Below the pieces are notes generated by a model. That model was not told the DNA's origin and ran no database searches. It was given only the letters and a program-made list of their open reading frames with translations. A stretch of 64,000 bases of DNA, taken from positions 62,001 to 126,000 of the forward strand of contig JBGORM010000003.1 in assembly GCA_041538185.1 (NCBI GenBank). The letters are read 5' to 3'. Source of the DNA: Melioribacteraceae bacterium 4301-Me (GTDB lineage Bacteria > Bacteroidota > Ignavibacteria > Ignavibacteriales > Melioribacteraceae). The translations under genes and the position numbers were made by a program. Shown piece after piece: positions 8,524 through 17,123 of this stretch; the first letter of the stretch is position 1; each line of letters starts with the position of its first letter.

Positions 8524-8974
8524 TTCTTTTTATTTGGCTTTAAATAAAAATTGTCGTCACAATCATATTAACATTACTTAACAAGACTCAATGAAGTAAT
8601 ATTTTCTTGAAATTTGCATTTAGTGTAATTCGTGAAATTAGTGTCTTGGTTTTTGATCCAACAGGAATAACATTGAACAGCAGCATATTACCCATCTATT
8701 TTCAGAGCATCCAATCAGCATCAGTCACATCTAACCACAAGAATATTTATTACTTTTCAATGGCATAGTTTAGAGTTAGATTAATAAAAAAATAGAATGG
8801 TACTGCTATTATTATTTTCAAAAGTTGATAAAAAGTAGAATATTTGTAAAAAATTAATAACAAGAATTTGTTAATCTTGGAACGTAATAAAAGCTATTAA
8901 GCTGACTTTTTTAGGATAGTAATTCAAAAATTTTTATGCATAAGTACAGTTTTCCAAAACCTCAAGCTTAAATT

Positions 8975-9376
8975 ATGAAAATAACCCGCAGAAAGTTTTT
9001 TAGTTCGTTAATTACTATTGTATCAGTACCATTTTTATATGCATTAAATTCTGAGGTAGAGAGAAAAATTGAAATCGATAAAAGAAAAGAAAAGATATAC
9101 TTACCAGCTGATTTAGGAAATGGCATTTTCTTTTTTAATTCCGTTATTATAATAAAAGAGGGCGAAAAAATAAGTGTCTACTCTTCAAAGTGCAGTCATT
9201 TAGGTTGCAAAATAAATAAAGTGGAGAATGGGAAAATAGTATGTCCATGTCACGGTTCTGTGTATGGCTTAAACGGTGAAGTTGTAAAAGGACCAGCAGT
9301 AAAGCCGCTAAAAAAACTTAGCATCAATAAAGAAATTGAATCTGGAAGACTTTTTGTTTATGAACAACCTTTTTAA
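8975..9376 (+). CDS. Rieske [2Fe-2S] protein, Tat-exported
   Basis: This 133-residue protein begins with a twin-arginine segment (TRRKFF, residues 4-9) and one hydrophobic anchor, followed by a Rieske fold. Ligands are Cys73 and His75 (CSHLGC) and Cys90 and His93 (CPCHG), and the second Cys of each box (Cys78 and Cys92) forms the disulfide seen in high-potential Rieske centres. It should accept one electron from quinol and pass it to a c-type heme on the outer face of the membrane. Its 3' end overlaps the start of the cytochrome b fusion by 17 bases, so the two are almost certainly one complex. Confidence 0.92.
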   Translation: MKITRRKFFSSLITIVSVPFLYALNSEVERKIEIDKRKEKIYLPADLGNGIFFFNSVIIIKEGEKISVYSSKCSHLGCKINKVENGKIVCPCHGSVYGLNGEVVKGPAVKPLKKLSINKEIESGRLFVYEQPF

Positions 9377-12125
9377 TAACGGCACAAAAAAAGAATATCG
9401 AAAATTATTTGGGTTTACATTTGGACAAATTTCCTTTGGTTCTTTTTTAATTGCTCTTATCAGCGGTGTATTTTTAGCAATTCCTTACGATGTAACAAAA
9501 CCTTTTGATTCAATTTCTTTAATGCTTCTTTCGAATCCAGCTGGAGTTCTATTTAGAAACATACATTACTGGAGTTCACAGATTTTCTTGGTTTTCACAC
9601 TTCTTCATTTATATGATCACTTTTTTCTTTCAACTGAGAAGAATGTAAAGAAGAGCGTATGGCTTCGTCTTACAATTTCAATTTTTTTCACATTTTTTAT
9701 TCTGTTAAGTGGTTTTATTCTTAAGGGTGATATTGAAGGTCTTCAAGCTAAACGAATTTTTACTTCTTTGTTTGAGTCTATCCCAATAATAGGCAAGAAT
9801 TTGGGATACATTTTGTTAGGCGGTGAAAGCGATCATCAAATTTTATATGTAAATCACATTGCAACAGCAGCTATATTTTTATTTATCGTAATTGTTGAGC
9901 ATGCAAAGACCTACTGGCCAAGAATTTCTGTTATAGCTTATTTGTTAATCCCATCAGTAGTTACTGGATATATTTTCCCGCCGTCGTTATTTATTGGCAA
10001 TGAAAAAGTGATAAAAGGTCCGTGGTATTTTGTCGGCTTACAGGAAATTCTTCACTGGCTTTATTATCCTATAATAGTTGTTTTTGGTGTTATTCTTCTT
10101 TTTGTGCTAATTTATTATTTGCAAAGGTTCAGTGAAAAGTATTCATACTTCACAAAAAAAATTTTGTTGATTTTATTTTTTATTTACAGTGTATTTTCTA
10201 TTGTTGGTTATTTTTTTAGAGGTGAAAACTGGCAGTTTGTATTTCCATGGAATAATCCTTATTTCTCAAAAAGTTTTAATAATCCCATAAACAATATTAA
10301 ATCAGCATTTGCTGCAGATTCGCTTCAATTGAATGTTCCTGTTGTACTGGGACATAGAGAAGGATGTTTAACGTGTCACGGCAATATTAAAGGTTTCTCG
10401 CCTGCACATAATCCTAATGCTATCGGATGTTACTCGTGTCATTCAGGTAATCCGTTTTCCTTAAATAAAAAAGCAGCACATAAAGGAATAATTTTAATTC
10501 CTGGAAACATTTCAGATGCAAAACAGAGCTGTGGCGGTCCTCAGTGTCATTCTCAAATAACCGAACGGATAAATACCACTCTTATGACAACTCTTACAGG
10601 AATGATTGCCGTTGATAAATTTGTTTTTGGCGAATCAAATGGTTTAAATGAATTTTATCATGTTGATAATCTGGGCTATTCACAAGCAGATACACATCTT
10701 AGGAATTTGTGTGTTTCATGCCATCTGGGAGGCGAAAAAAAACAATATGGACCAATTAATGAACTTTCACGCGGTGGTGGATGCAACGCGTGTCACTTAG
10801 AATACGACAAAAATTCATTAAATGAATTAAAAAAGTTTAATGAAGAAAAAGAAGAAGGTTTCTTGAAAGGCGAATTTAAATTTTCGGTACACCCTTCACT
10901 TTCTTTAACTAAAAATAACAATCATTGCTTTGGCTGTCACAGCCGTTCCGGAAGAATTTCAACGAATTATGAAGGTTGGCACGAAACTCAATTGAAACCT
11001 CAGGATGTTTTCGGAAAAAAGGGATTTAGAGTTTTACAGGATGAAAGAGTTTTTGAAAAAAAGTCGGCAGATATTCATTACGAAAAAGGAATGTTGTGCG
11101 TTGATTGTCACACTTCATACGAAATAATGGGCGATGGAAATTTTTACCTTCATAAAGAAGACCAAGTGAAAATTCAGTGCGTTGATTGCCACTTGAAAGA
11201 TAGTCCCAAAACAAAGAAACTCAGTGATTTTGATAATGAGTCACTTAAGATTTCCGAATTGCGAAAGACAAATGATACATCAAGAATTTATTTAACTGTT
11301 TCAGCGTCGGATATTCCGCTTGTAAATACTTATTATTCTTCTGGCAATTCATACATTATAAAAAAACAGAGCAGTGAAAAAGCATTAATGAAACCGCCAA
11401 TTTTTCAATGCACAGGGACTAAGGCTCATAAGGATTTATCGTGTAATACCTGTCACACAAGCTGGTCGCCGCAGTGCATTACATGTCATACAAACTTTGA
11501 TAAAAACGGAACTGCAATTGATTTGCTTACAGAAAAAGAACTTAAGGGTGAATGGATTGAGCATGGTAAAAATTATTTTGCTGATCCGCCTGCACTTGGC
11601 GTAAGAATAATTGAGGAAAAAAATGGCAACATCAAAAGAGTAGTTGATACATTCATACCTGGAATGGTTCTGACTATTCATAAAAATAAAAATTCACAAA
11701 CTGTCAGTGCAATTTTCAAGAGATTATTCGCACCGGCATTTTCCCACACAATTGTAAAAGAAAGTAGAAGTTGCAAGTCATGTCATAATAATCCACTTGC
11801 TTTAGGGTATGGAAGAGGGAAATTGGTTTATCAAATTAAAGACTCAAAAGGTAGATGGAATTTTACACCTGAATTTGAAATATCAAATTATGATGGACTG
11901 CCGATGGATGCCTGGATTGGGTTTTTGAAAGAAAGTAAAGGTGAGGTGTCAACAAGAGTAGGTGCAAGACCATTTACAGTAGATGAACAGAAAAAAATTT
12001 TGTTGGTTGGAGCGTGTTTAACCTGCCATGATGAAAATTCTTCTCTAATTAAACAATCGTTAACTGATTTTGAGAGTTTGTTAAATAAAAGAACAAGTAA
12101 ATGTATTTTACCGAATTGGTATTAG
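9360..12125 (+). CDS. b6-type cytochrome b fused to a multiheme cytochrome c domain
   Basis: The protein has 921 residues from ATG 9360; the frame extends to a TTG at 9336, but the ATG better fits the family start. Residues 1-290 are a cytochrome b: heme ligands His69/His83 and His166/His181 are spaced 14 and 15, the pattern of cytochrome b6 rather than mitochondrial cytochrome b (14/14). GPWYFVGLQE near residue 220 sits where the quinol-site PEWY motif belongs. Residues ~330-921 carry 11 CxxCH heme sites plus one CxxxxCH (CGGPQCH). Helices after the b6 core suggest a shortened subunit-IV part. With the Rieske gene upstream, it looks like a quinol oxidase that hands electrons to a covalently attached 12-heme wire. 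The fusion itself is read directly; the acceptor is inferred. Confidence 0.88.
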   Translation: MNNLFNNGTKKEYRKLFGFTFGQISFGSFLIALISGVFLAIPYDVTKPFDSISLMLLSNPAGVLFRNIHYWSSQIFLVFTLLHLYDHFFLSTEKNVKKSVWLRLTISIFFTFFILLSGFILKGDIEGLQAKRIFTSLFESIPIIGKNLGYILLGGESDHQILYVNHIATAAIFLFIVIVEHAKTYWPRISVIAYLLIPSVVTGYIFPPSLFIGNEKVIKGPWYFVGLQEILHWLYYPIIVVFGVILLFVLIYYLQRFSEKYSYFTKKILLILFFIYSVFSIVGYFFRGENWQFVFPWNNPYFSKSFNNPINNIKSAFAADSLQLNVPVVLGHREGCLTCHGNIKGFSPAHNPNAIGCYSCHSGNPFSLNKKAAHKGIILIPGNISDAKQSCGGPQCHSQITERINTTLMTTLTGMIAVDKFVFGESNGLNEFYHVDNLGYSQADTHLRNLCVSCHLGGEKKQYGPINELSRGGGCNACHLEYDKNSLNELKKFNEEKEEGFLKGEFKFSVHPSLSLTKNNNHCFGCHSRSGRISTNYEGWHETQLKPQDVFGKKGFRVLQDERVFEKKSADIHYEKGMLCVDCHTSYEIMGDGNFYLHKEDQVKIQCVDCHLKDSPKTKKLSDFDNESLKISELRKTNDTSRIYLTVSASDIPLVNTYYSSGNSYIIKKQSSEKALMKPPIFQCTGTKAHKDLSCNTCHTSWSPQCITCHTNFDKNGTAIDLLTEKELKGEWIEHGKNYFADPPALGVRIIEEKNGNIKRVVDTFIPGMVLTIHKNKNSQTVSAIFKRLFAPAFSHTIVKESRSCKSCHNNPLALGYGRGKLVYQIKDSKGRWNFTPEFEISNYDGLPMDAWIGFLKESKGEVSTRVGARPFTVDEQKKILLVGACLTCHDENSSLIKQSLTDFESLLNKRTSKCILPNWY

Positions 12126-12292
12126 TTATTATAATTATTACCTTTTGTATTAGTTGACAAATCTAAAACAAGATTTTATCTCGCCTATTTCTTACTTAGA
12201 AAACTAAAACTTATGCTTTTCTTAGTAATAATAATTATCCAAAATTTTTCCTGAAAAAATTCAGTAAATACATGTAGTGATAAATGGCAAGT

Positions 12293-12318
12293 AAGTTGAT
12301 AATTATAAATGTCAACTT
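12293..12318. promoter_or_regulatory. Candidate operator dyad upstream of the MerR gene
   Basis: AAGTTGA at 12293-12299 and TCAACTT at 12312-12318 are perfect 7-base inverted arms with a 12-base AT-rich spacer. The site lies 20 bases before the MerR start. A palindrome here fits autoregulation, but binding is inferred. Confidence 0.4.
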
Positions 12319-12337
12319 TTGATACGAGAATTAAAAA

Positions 12338-12781
12338 ATGAATTTGAATTTTTCTGAGGATATGCCTGTTTATTCAATTGGTACTGCGGCAAAGCTGTTA
12401 AACGTTTCGGTTCATACTTTAAGAATGTATGAGAGAGAAGGACTGTTTATACCTTTTAAAAAAGATTCTTCTCAAAGGCTTTTCTCCAAAAAAGATTTAG
12501 AACGTATTAGCTGTATTCGACAAGCAATTAATGAAAGTAAAATAAGTATTAATGGGATAAAAGCGATTTATTCTTTAATACCATGCTGGGAAGTAAAGAA
12601 ATGTTCTAAGACCGGCAGAAAAAATTGTCTGGCTTTTGTTGAACATTCAAAACCATGCTGGACCTACAAACACAAAGCGAATGATTGCGAAGGAAATTCT
12701 TGTAGAGATTGTGATGTTTATACTAACTATTCGCAATGTAAAAATATCAAAGAATTACTAAAATCTATGGTAAGGAAGTAA
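12338..12781 (+). CDS. MerR-family regulator with Cys-rich C-terminal domain
   Basis: Residues ~5-75 form a MerR winged helix (YSIGTAAKLLNVSVHTLRMYEREGL), with the expected Tyr-Glu-Arg-Glu-Gly turn. The C-terminal ~65 residues hold eight Cys, arranged as CWEVKKC, a lone NC, PCW, DCEGNSCRDC and SQC. This resembles the two-CW type Cys-rich domain. It replaces the usual MerR dimerisation helix and effector loop and could bind an Fe-S cluster or metal, or sense reactive sulfur. It stops 3 bases before the molybdoenzyme gene, making it the likely regulator of the sulfur cluster. The effector is unknown. Confidence 0.8.
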   Translation: MNLNFSEDMPVYSIGTAAKLLNVSVHTLRMYEREGLFIPFKKDSSQRLFSKKDLERISCIRQAINESKISINGIKAIYSLIPCWEVKKCSKTGRKNCLAFVEHSKPCWTYKHKANDCEGNSCRDCDVYTNYSQCKNIKELLKSMVRK

Positions 12782-12784
12782 GCG

Positions 12785-14992
12785 ATGGAATTATCAAGAA
12801 GGAAATTTTTAAAACTAACAGGATTTACGATTGGTGCAGCTGCTGCGGCTGGTGCAATGAACCCTCTCGTTAAAGGAGCAAAGAGAATAGATACAAAGTT
12901 TAACAAAGTTGAAAAGGGAATTAGAAAAGTTCCAACTTACTGCAGCATGTGTTTTTGGAAATGCAGTGCAATAGCATATGTGAGGGATGGGCAATTATGG
13001 AAAATTGAAGGTAACCCAGAAGACCCGTTAAGCAATGGCAGATTGTGTCCACGTGGAACCGGTGGAGTAGGCGCACACTATGATCCCGATAGACTTAGAG
13101 CACCTTTGATTCGTAAAAAACAAAGAGGTGAGGAGAAGTGGGTTGAAGTTACTTGGGAAGAAGCACTAAGCTTTGTAGCAGATAAAATGAAGAAAATTAA
13201 AAGTGATTATGGACCCGAATCAATTGGGTTGTTCAGTCACGGTATAGGTGGTGGTTTTATTAAACATTTGTTAAAGGCTTACGGTACGAATAACATTGCT
13301 GCTCCTTCTTTTGATCAATGTTTAGGACCAAGAGATGTTGGCTTTGAATTAACATTTGGAGATGTTGTTGGCGGACCAGAAAGAACTGATATTGAAAACT
13401 CAAGGTGTTTAGTATTAATCGGAACTCACCTCGGCGAAAACATGCATAATACACAAGTCCAAGAATTTGCAAAAGCAATTGAAAATGGTGCTACTATTAT
13501 TGTTGTTGACCCAAGATTATCCACCGCGGCTTCTAAAGCAAAATATTATCTGCCAATTAAACCTGGAACAGACATTGCATTGTTGCTTACATGGATAAAT
13601 ATTCTTATCTCAGAAAATTTATACGACAAAGAGTACATTGATAGATATGCTTTTGGTTTTGAGCAGCTTAAAGCAGAGGTAAGTCAATACACTCCTGAAT
13701 GGGCTTATCCAATAACAGGAATAGAACCGGAGCTGATTAAAGCTACAGCAAGAGAAATGGGTAAAAATAAACCCAACACTTTGGTTCACCCTGGAAGACA
13801 TTCGGTTTGGTATGGAGACGATACTCAACGTGCACGTGCGTTAGCAATATTAAATGCACTCTTAGGTTCTTGGGGTAGAAAAGGAGGTTTAACTAATCAG
13901 GATGTATTCTACATTCCTCCGTATCCTTATCCTCCTTACCCAAAACCGCAAAAAGAAAATGCGGATAATCCGAATAAAAAATATCCCTTCGGTGGTGAAG
14001 AAGGTTATACAACTGGATTGAGAGAAGCAACAATTACTGGAAAACCTTATCCAATTAAAGGCTGGTTTGTTTATGGCACAAATTTGATTTATTCACTGCC
14101 AAATACAGAAGAAACAGTTAAAGCAATTCAAAACTTAGATTTACTTGTTGTAATAGATGTTATACCAAGCGAGATAGCTGGTTGGGCAGATGTTGTTCTG
14201 CCGGAAGCAATCTACTTAGAAAGATATGATGAATTGTTTGCCCCATATTACAAGCAGCCGTTCGTTTCTTTGAGACAGCCGGTGGTTGGCCCTCCAGCAG
14301 ATCAAAAACCTGGATGGTGGATTGCAAAAAAACTTGGCGAAAAACTTGGTCTACATGAATATTTCAAATGGAAAGACATTGAAGAATATTTGGATACTAG
14401 ACTGAAAATGGCAGGATTAAGCTTGGCAGAACTGAAAAAGAAGGGTGTTGTTAAAGGTCAGAAAATCCCACTTTATATTGAAGAAGGATTTAAACCGGAA
14501 TTCAATACACCGACAGGTAAAATTGAACTTTATTCAACTCAACTTGCCAAGTTGGGTTACGACCCAATTCCTAAATTTACAAAACACCCCGAACCTCCGG
14601 CAGGTTATTTTAGACTATTGTTTGGACGCGCTCCTATGCATTCTTTCAGTAGAACCCAAACAAATCCTACTCTTAATAATGTTATGAGTGAAAATGAAGT
14701 TTGGATTAATTCAGATATTGCAAAAAGACTTGGAATAAAATCTGGTGATTATGTTAAACTAAAAAATATTGATGGTGTTGTTAGCAATAAAATAAAAGTA
14801 AAGGCGACTGAAAGGATAAGAACAGATTCAATCTTTTTGGTGCATGGATTTGGTCATAATTCCAAAATGCTTAAACATGCATATTTAAAAGGTGCCAGCG
14901 ATTCGCAGTTAATTACAAATTATAAAATAGACCCGTTAATGGGCGGCACCGCTATGAATGTAAATTTTGTAACTATTGAAACAGAGGTCTAA
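12785..14992 (+). CDS. Molybdopterin oxidoreductase, PsrA/PhsA (polysulfide/thiosulfate reductase) type, catalytic subunit
   Basis: This 735-residue protein has a Tat signal (SRRKFLK, residues 4-10, then an Ala-rich stretch). Cys53, Cys56, Cys60 and Cys88 form the N-terminal [4Fe-4S] site (YCSMCFWKC...LCPRG). Cys179 (SFDQCLGPR) is at the position of the molybdenum-ligating Cys of PsrA. The C-terminal dinucleotide-binding domain (NSDIAKRLGIKSGD) is present. With the ferredoxin and NrfD genes directly downstream it forms a PsrABC/PhsABC-like complex that reduces polysulfide, thiosulfate or tetrathionate outside the cytoplasmic membrane. The exact substrate is not readable; arsenate and oxidising relatives remain possible. 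Confidence 0.88.
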   Translation: MELSRRKFLKLTGFTIGAAAAAGAMNPLVKGAKRIDTKFNKVEKGIRKVPTYCSMCFWKCSAIAYVRDGQLWKIEGNPEDPLSNGRLCPRGTGGVGAHYDPDRLRAPLIRKKQRGEEKWVEVTWEEALSFVADKMKKIKSDYGPESIGLFSHGIGGGFIKHLLKAYGTNNIAAPSFDQCLGPRDVGFELTFGDVVGGPERTDIENSRCLVLIGTHLGENMHNTQVQEFAKAIENGATIIVVDPRLSTAASKAKYYLPIKPGTDIALLLTWINILISENLYDKEYIDRYAFGFEQLKAEVSQYTPEWAYPITGIEPELIKATAREMGKNKPNTLVHPGRHSVWYGDDTQRARALAILNALLGSWGRKGGLTNQDVFYIPPYPYPPYPKPQKENADNPNKKYPFGGEEGYTTGLREATITGKPYPIKGWFVYGTNLIYSLPNTEETVKAIQNLDLLVVIDVIPSEIAGWADVVLPEAIYLERYDELFAPYYKQPFVSLRQPVVGPPADQKPGWWIAKKLGEKLGLHEYFKWKDIEEYLDTRLKMAGLSLAELKKKGVVKGQKIPLYIEEGFKPEFNTPTGKIELYSTQLAKLGYDPIPKFTKHPEPPAGYFRLLFGRAPMHSFSRTQTNPTLNNVMSENEVWINSDIAKRLGIKSGDYVKLKNIDGVVSNKIKVKATERIRTDSIFLVHGFGHNSKMLKHAYLKGASDSQLITNYKIDPLMGGTAMNVNFVTIETEV

Positions 14993-14993
14993 A

Positions 14994-15530
14994 ATGTCCC
15001 GATATGGAATGGTAATTGACACAAAAAAATGTGTAGGCTGTACAGATTGTGTAATTGCTTGTGAAACTGAGAATAATGTTCCTTATGGTTTTTCAAGGTC
15101 ATGGGTTAATCAAATTGCAATTGGGAAATTTCCCGATACTAAAGTTGAAATACTTTCTGAACGTTGTAATCATTGCAGTAATCCTCCTTGTGTTCATGTA
15201 TGTCCGACTGGTGCAAGTTATGTAAATGAATTGGGTATTGTTTTGGTAGACCATGATAAATGTATTGGATGTAAAGCTTGCGTTGAAGCATGTCCGTACG
15301 GCGCAAGGTATATTCATCCCGACGGCTATGCAGATAAGTGCACTTTTTGCAATCATAGAGTAGAAAAAGGTGAGGACCCGGCTTGTGTAGCTGTTTGTCC
15401 TACTCATAGTATGTATTTCGGTGATTTAGATGATCCAAATAGTGAAGTGAGTAAATTGTTAAATTCCCGTGAACATCATACTATTTTACCGGAGATAGGG
15501 ACTGAACCAAAAATATTTTACTTAAAATGA
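14994..15530 (+). CDS. Four-cluster [4Fe-4S] ferredoxin subunit (PsrB/PhsB type)
   Basis: The protein has 178 residues from ATG 14994, preceded by AGAGGT; the open frame begins at a TTG 18 bases earlier, inside the upstream gene. Sixteen Cys in four groups (CVGCTDCVIAC, CNHCSNPPCVHVCP, CIGCKACVEACP, and CTFC...CVAVCP) bind four [4Fe-4S] clusters. It passes electrons between the NrfD membrane subunit and the molybdoenzyme. It starts one base after the catalytic subunit stop. It has no signal peptide, as expected of a subunit exported with its Tat partner. Confidence 0.92.
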   Translation: MSRYGMVIDTKKCVGCTDCVIACETENNVPYGFSRSWVNQIAIGKFPDTKVEILSERCNHCSNPPCVHVCPTGASYVNELGIVLVDHDKCIGCKACVEACPYGARYIHPDGYADKCTFCNHRVEKGEDPACVAVCPTHSMYFGDLDDPNSEVSKLLNSREHHTILPEIGTEPKIFYLK

Positions 15531-15591
15531 AATGATGAAAACTCATTTTTAATTCGATTTAATAAATAATTTTTTTATAGGATGCGGCATT

Positions 15592-16536
15592 ATGTTTGAA
15601 CTATCAACAACAAGGAACAATCCACTAATTGATCCTGCATTGCATGCTTGGGGCTGGGAAATTCCAATTTACCTTTTCTTAGGTGGCTTGGTTGCAGGTA
15701 TGATGATAATTTCAGGTTATTTTATTTTTAGCGGCAGACAAAAAAATCCAGATTGCGCTTGTAATTTTTTACCTTTCTTTAGCATTTTTTTCTTGACCAT
15801 CGGTATGCTCTCTTTGTTCTTCGACCTTGAAAATAAAATTAATGTTTGGAGACTTTATACAACTTTTCAACTTACATCGCCCATGTCTTACGGCGCATGG
15901 ATACTTATCTTAGTTTATCCAGCATTAGTATTAAATATTTTCATAAGGCCTCCTCAGTTGTTAATTAACAAAATTCCAAAGCTTAAGATTATCTCCGATA
16001 AATTGTACGAAAGAAGCTATCTTATTAAGTGGATAGGCGTTTTAAATATGATTTGGGGTTTTCTGCTTGGCGCATATACTGGTGTATTATTAAGCACAAT
16101 GAGCGCAAGACCACTTTGGAACTCATCTTTACTTTGGATGCTTTTTATTGTTTCAGGTTTGTCTTCTGCGGCTGCTTTTGTTCATATGATTGCAAGAGAC
16201 CGATACGAAAGAGAATTGTTGGCCAAAGCGGATAACGGATTTTTAACAACTGAAATTTTTGTAATTGCTCTCTTGTTAATTGGATTGCTTACCTCTTCAC
16301 AATCGGGTATAAATGCTGCTAAGCTTTTACTAACCGGACCATTTGCCTCTACGTTTTGGGTACTTGTTGTTGGTATTGGTATCCTTATTCCTTTACCTCT
16401 TCAACTATTAGCAGTAAATCATAAAGTTAAGCATACACCTATTCCTCCATTAATGGTTATTATGGGGGGACTAATATTAAGATTTGTTATTGTTTATGCG
16501 GGACAATACAGTAATTGGTTGAATATTCATTTTTAA
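15592..16536 (+). CDS. NrfD/PsrC-type quinone-interacting membrane subunit
   Basis: This 314-residue protein has eight to nine hydrophobic helices and the N-terminal pattern HAWGWEIPIYLFLGGLVAGMM, typical of NrfD/PsrC, which exchange electrons between menaquinone and the ferredoxin subunit. Conserved-looking polar positions inside helices include the Glu of WEIPIYLF and the Asp/Glu of FFDLENK near residue 81. It is separated from the ferredoxin gene by 61 bases and followed 14 bases later by the first YeeE gene. No heme-binding motif is seen, so quinol chemistry is by the NrfD fold itself. Confidence 0.9.
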   Translation: MFELSTTRNNPLIDPALHAWGWEIPIYLFLGGLVAGMMIISGYFIFSGRQKNPDCACNFLPFFSIFFLTIGMLSLFFDLENKINVWRLYTTFQLTSPMSYGAWILILVYPALVLNIFIRPPQLLINKIPKLKIISDKLYERSYLIKWIGVLNMIWGFLLGAYTGVLLSTMSARPLWNSSLLWMLFIVSGLSSAAAFVHMIARDRYERELLAKADNGFLTTEIFVIALLLIGLLTSSQSGINAAKLLLTGPFASTFWVLVVGIGILIPLPLQLLAVNHKVKHTPIPPLMVIMGGLILRFVIVYAGQYSNWLNIHF

Positions 16537-16550
16537 TATGGAGCTAACAA

Positions 16551-17123
16551 ATGAGAACAATCTCAGCATTATTTCCTAAAAAAATTAAGGTGGAAGAATT
16601 AACTGCTATTGAAGCTAAACCTTATTCAAATCCATACTTAGTTGGATTTGGACTTGGTTTAGTATTATTAGCTACATTTGTAATTATGGGCAGAGGATTG
16701 GGAGCTTCGGGTGCAATGTCAAGCATTGTCGCTGTTACAGTAGATAAATTATCCCCAGAATATGCTTCCCAAAATTCATTTTTTAAGAATTATTTAGGGG
16801 ATGGAACCACAAATCCACTTAAAGACTGGCTGGTATTTGAAGTACTTGGTGTTTTTGTGGGCGGGTTTATTTCAGCATTACTTGCCGGTAGAATTAAAAG
16901 AACTGTGGAAAAAGGACCCCACATATCAACTTCGCTTCGACTTGTTTTTGCTTTTGTAGGCGGGTCATTTATGGGCTTTGGTGCTATGCTTGCACGTGGC
17001 TGTACAAGTGGACAGGCACTTACAGGCGGTGCTTTGCTTAATTTGGGAAGTTGGGTTTTTATGTTAATGGTTTTTGCCGGAGCTTATGCAATGGCTTATT
17101 TTATAAGGAGGCAATGGTTATGA
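16551..17123 (+). CDS. YeeE/YedE (TsuA-like) half transporter 1
   Basis: This 190-residue membrane protein is preceded by a weak GGAG. It has the YeeE/YedE signature in GSFMGFGAMLARGCTSGQALTGGA, where Cys151 is the conserved intramembrane Cys. Full-length TsuA-type thiosulfate importers have two such repeats in one chain; here each half is a separate gene and the two overlap by ATGA (17120-17123). By position it would move thiosulfate or another sulfur species for the cluster's redox enzymes. The loop between residues 65 and 90 (SPEYASQNSFFKNYLGDG) is longer than in compact members. Confidence 0.85.
   Translation: MRTISALFPKKIKVEELTAIEAKPYSNPYLVGFGLGLVLLATFVIMGRGLGASGAMSSIVAVTVDKLSPEYASQNSFFKNYLGDGTTNPLKDWLVFEVLGVFVGGFISALLAGRIKRTVEKGPHISTSLRLVFAFVGGSFMGFGAMLARGCTSGQALTGGALLNLGSWVFMLMVFAGAYAMAYFIRRQWL

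Noticed and set aside
8881..8900. Possible sigma-54 promoter before the Rieske gene
   Set aside because: The GG and GC elements are 12 bases apart instead of 10, so the spacing is wrong.
15099..15407. 102-codon frame opposite the ferredoxin subunit gene
   Set aside because: It is antisense to a clear conserved gene and its composition follows that gene's codons.
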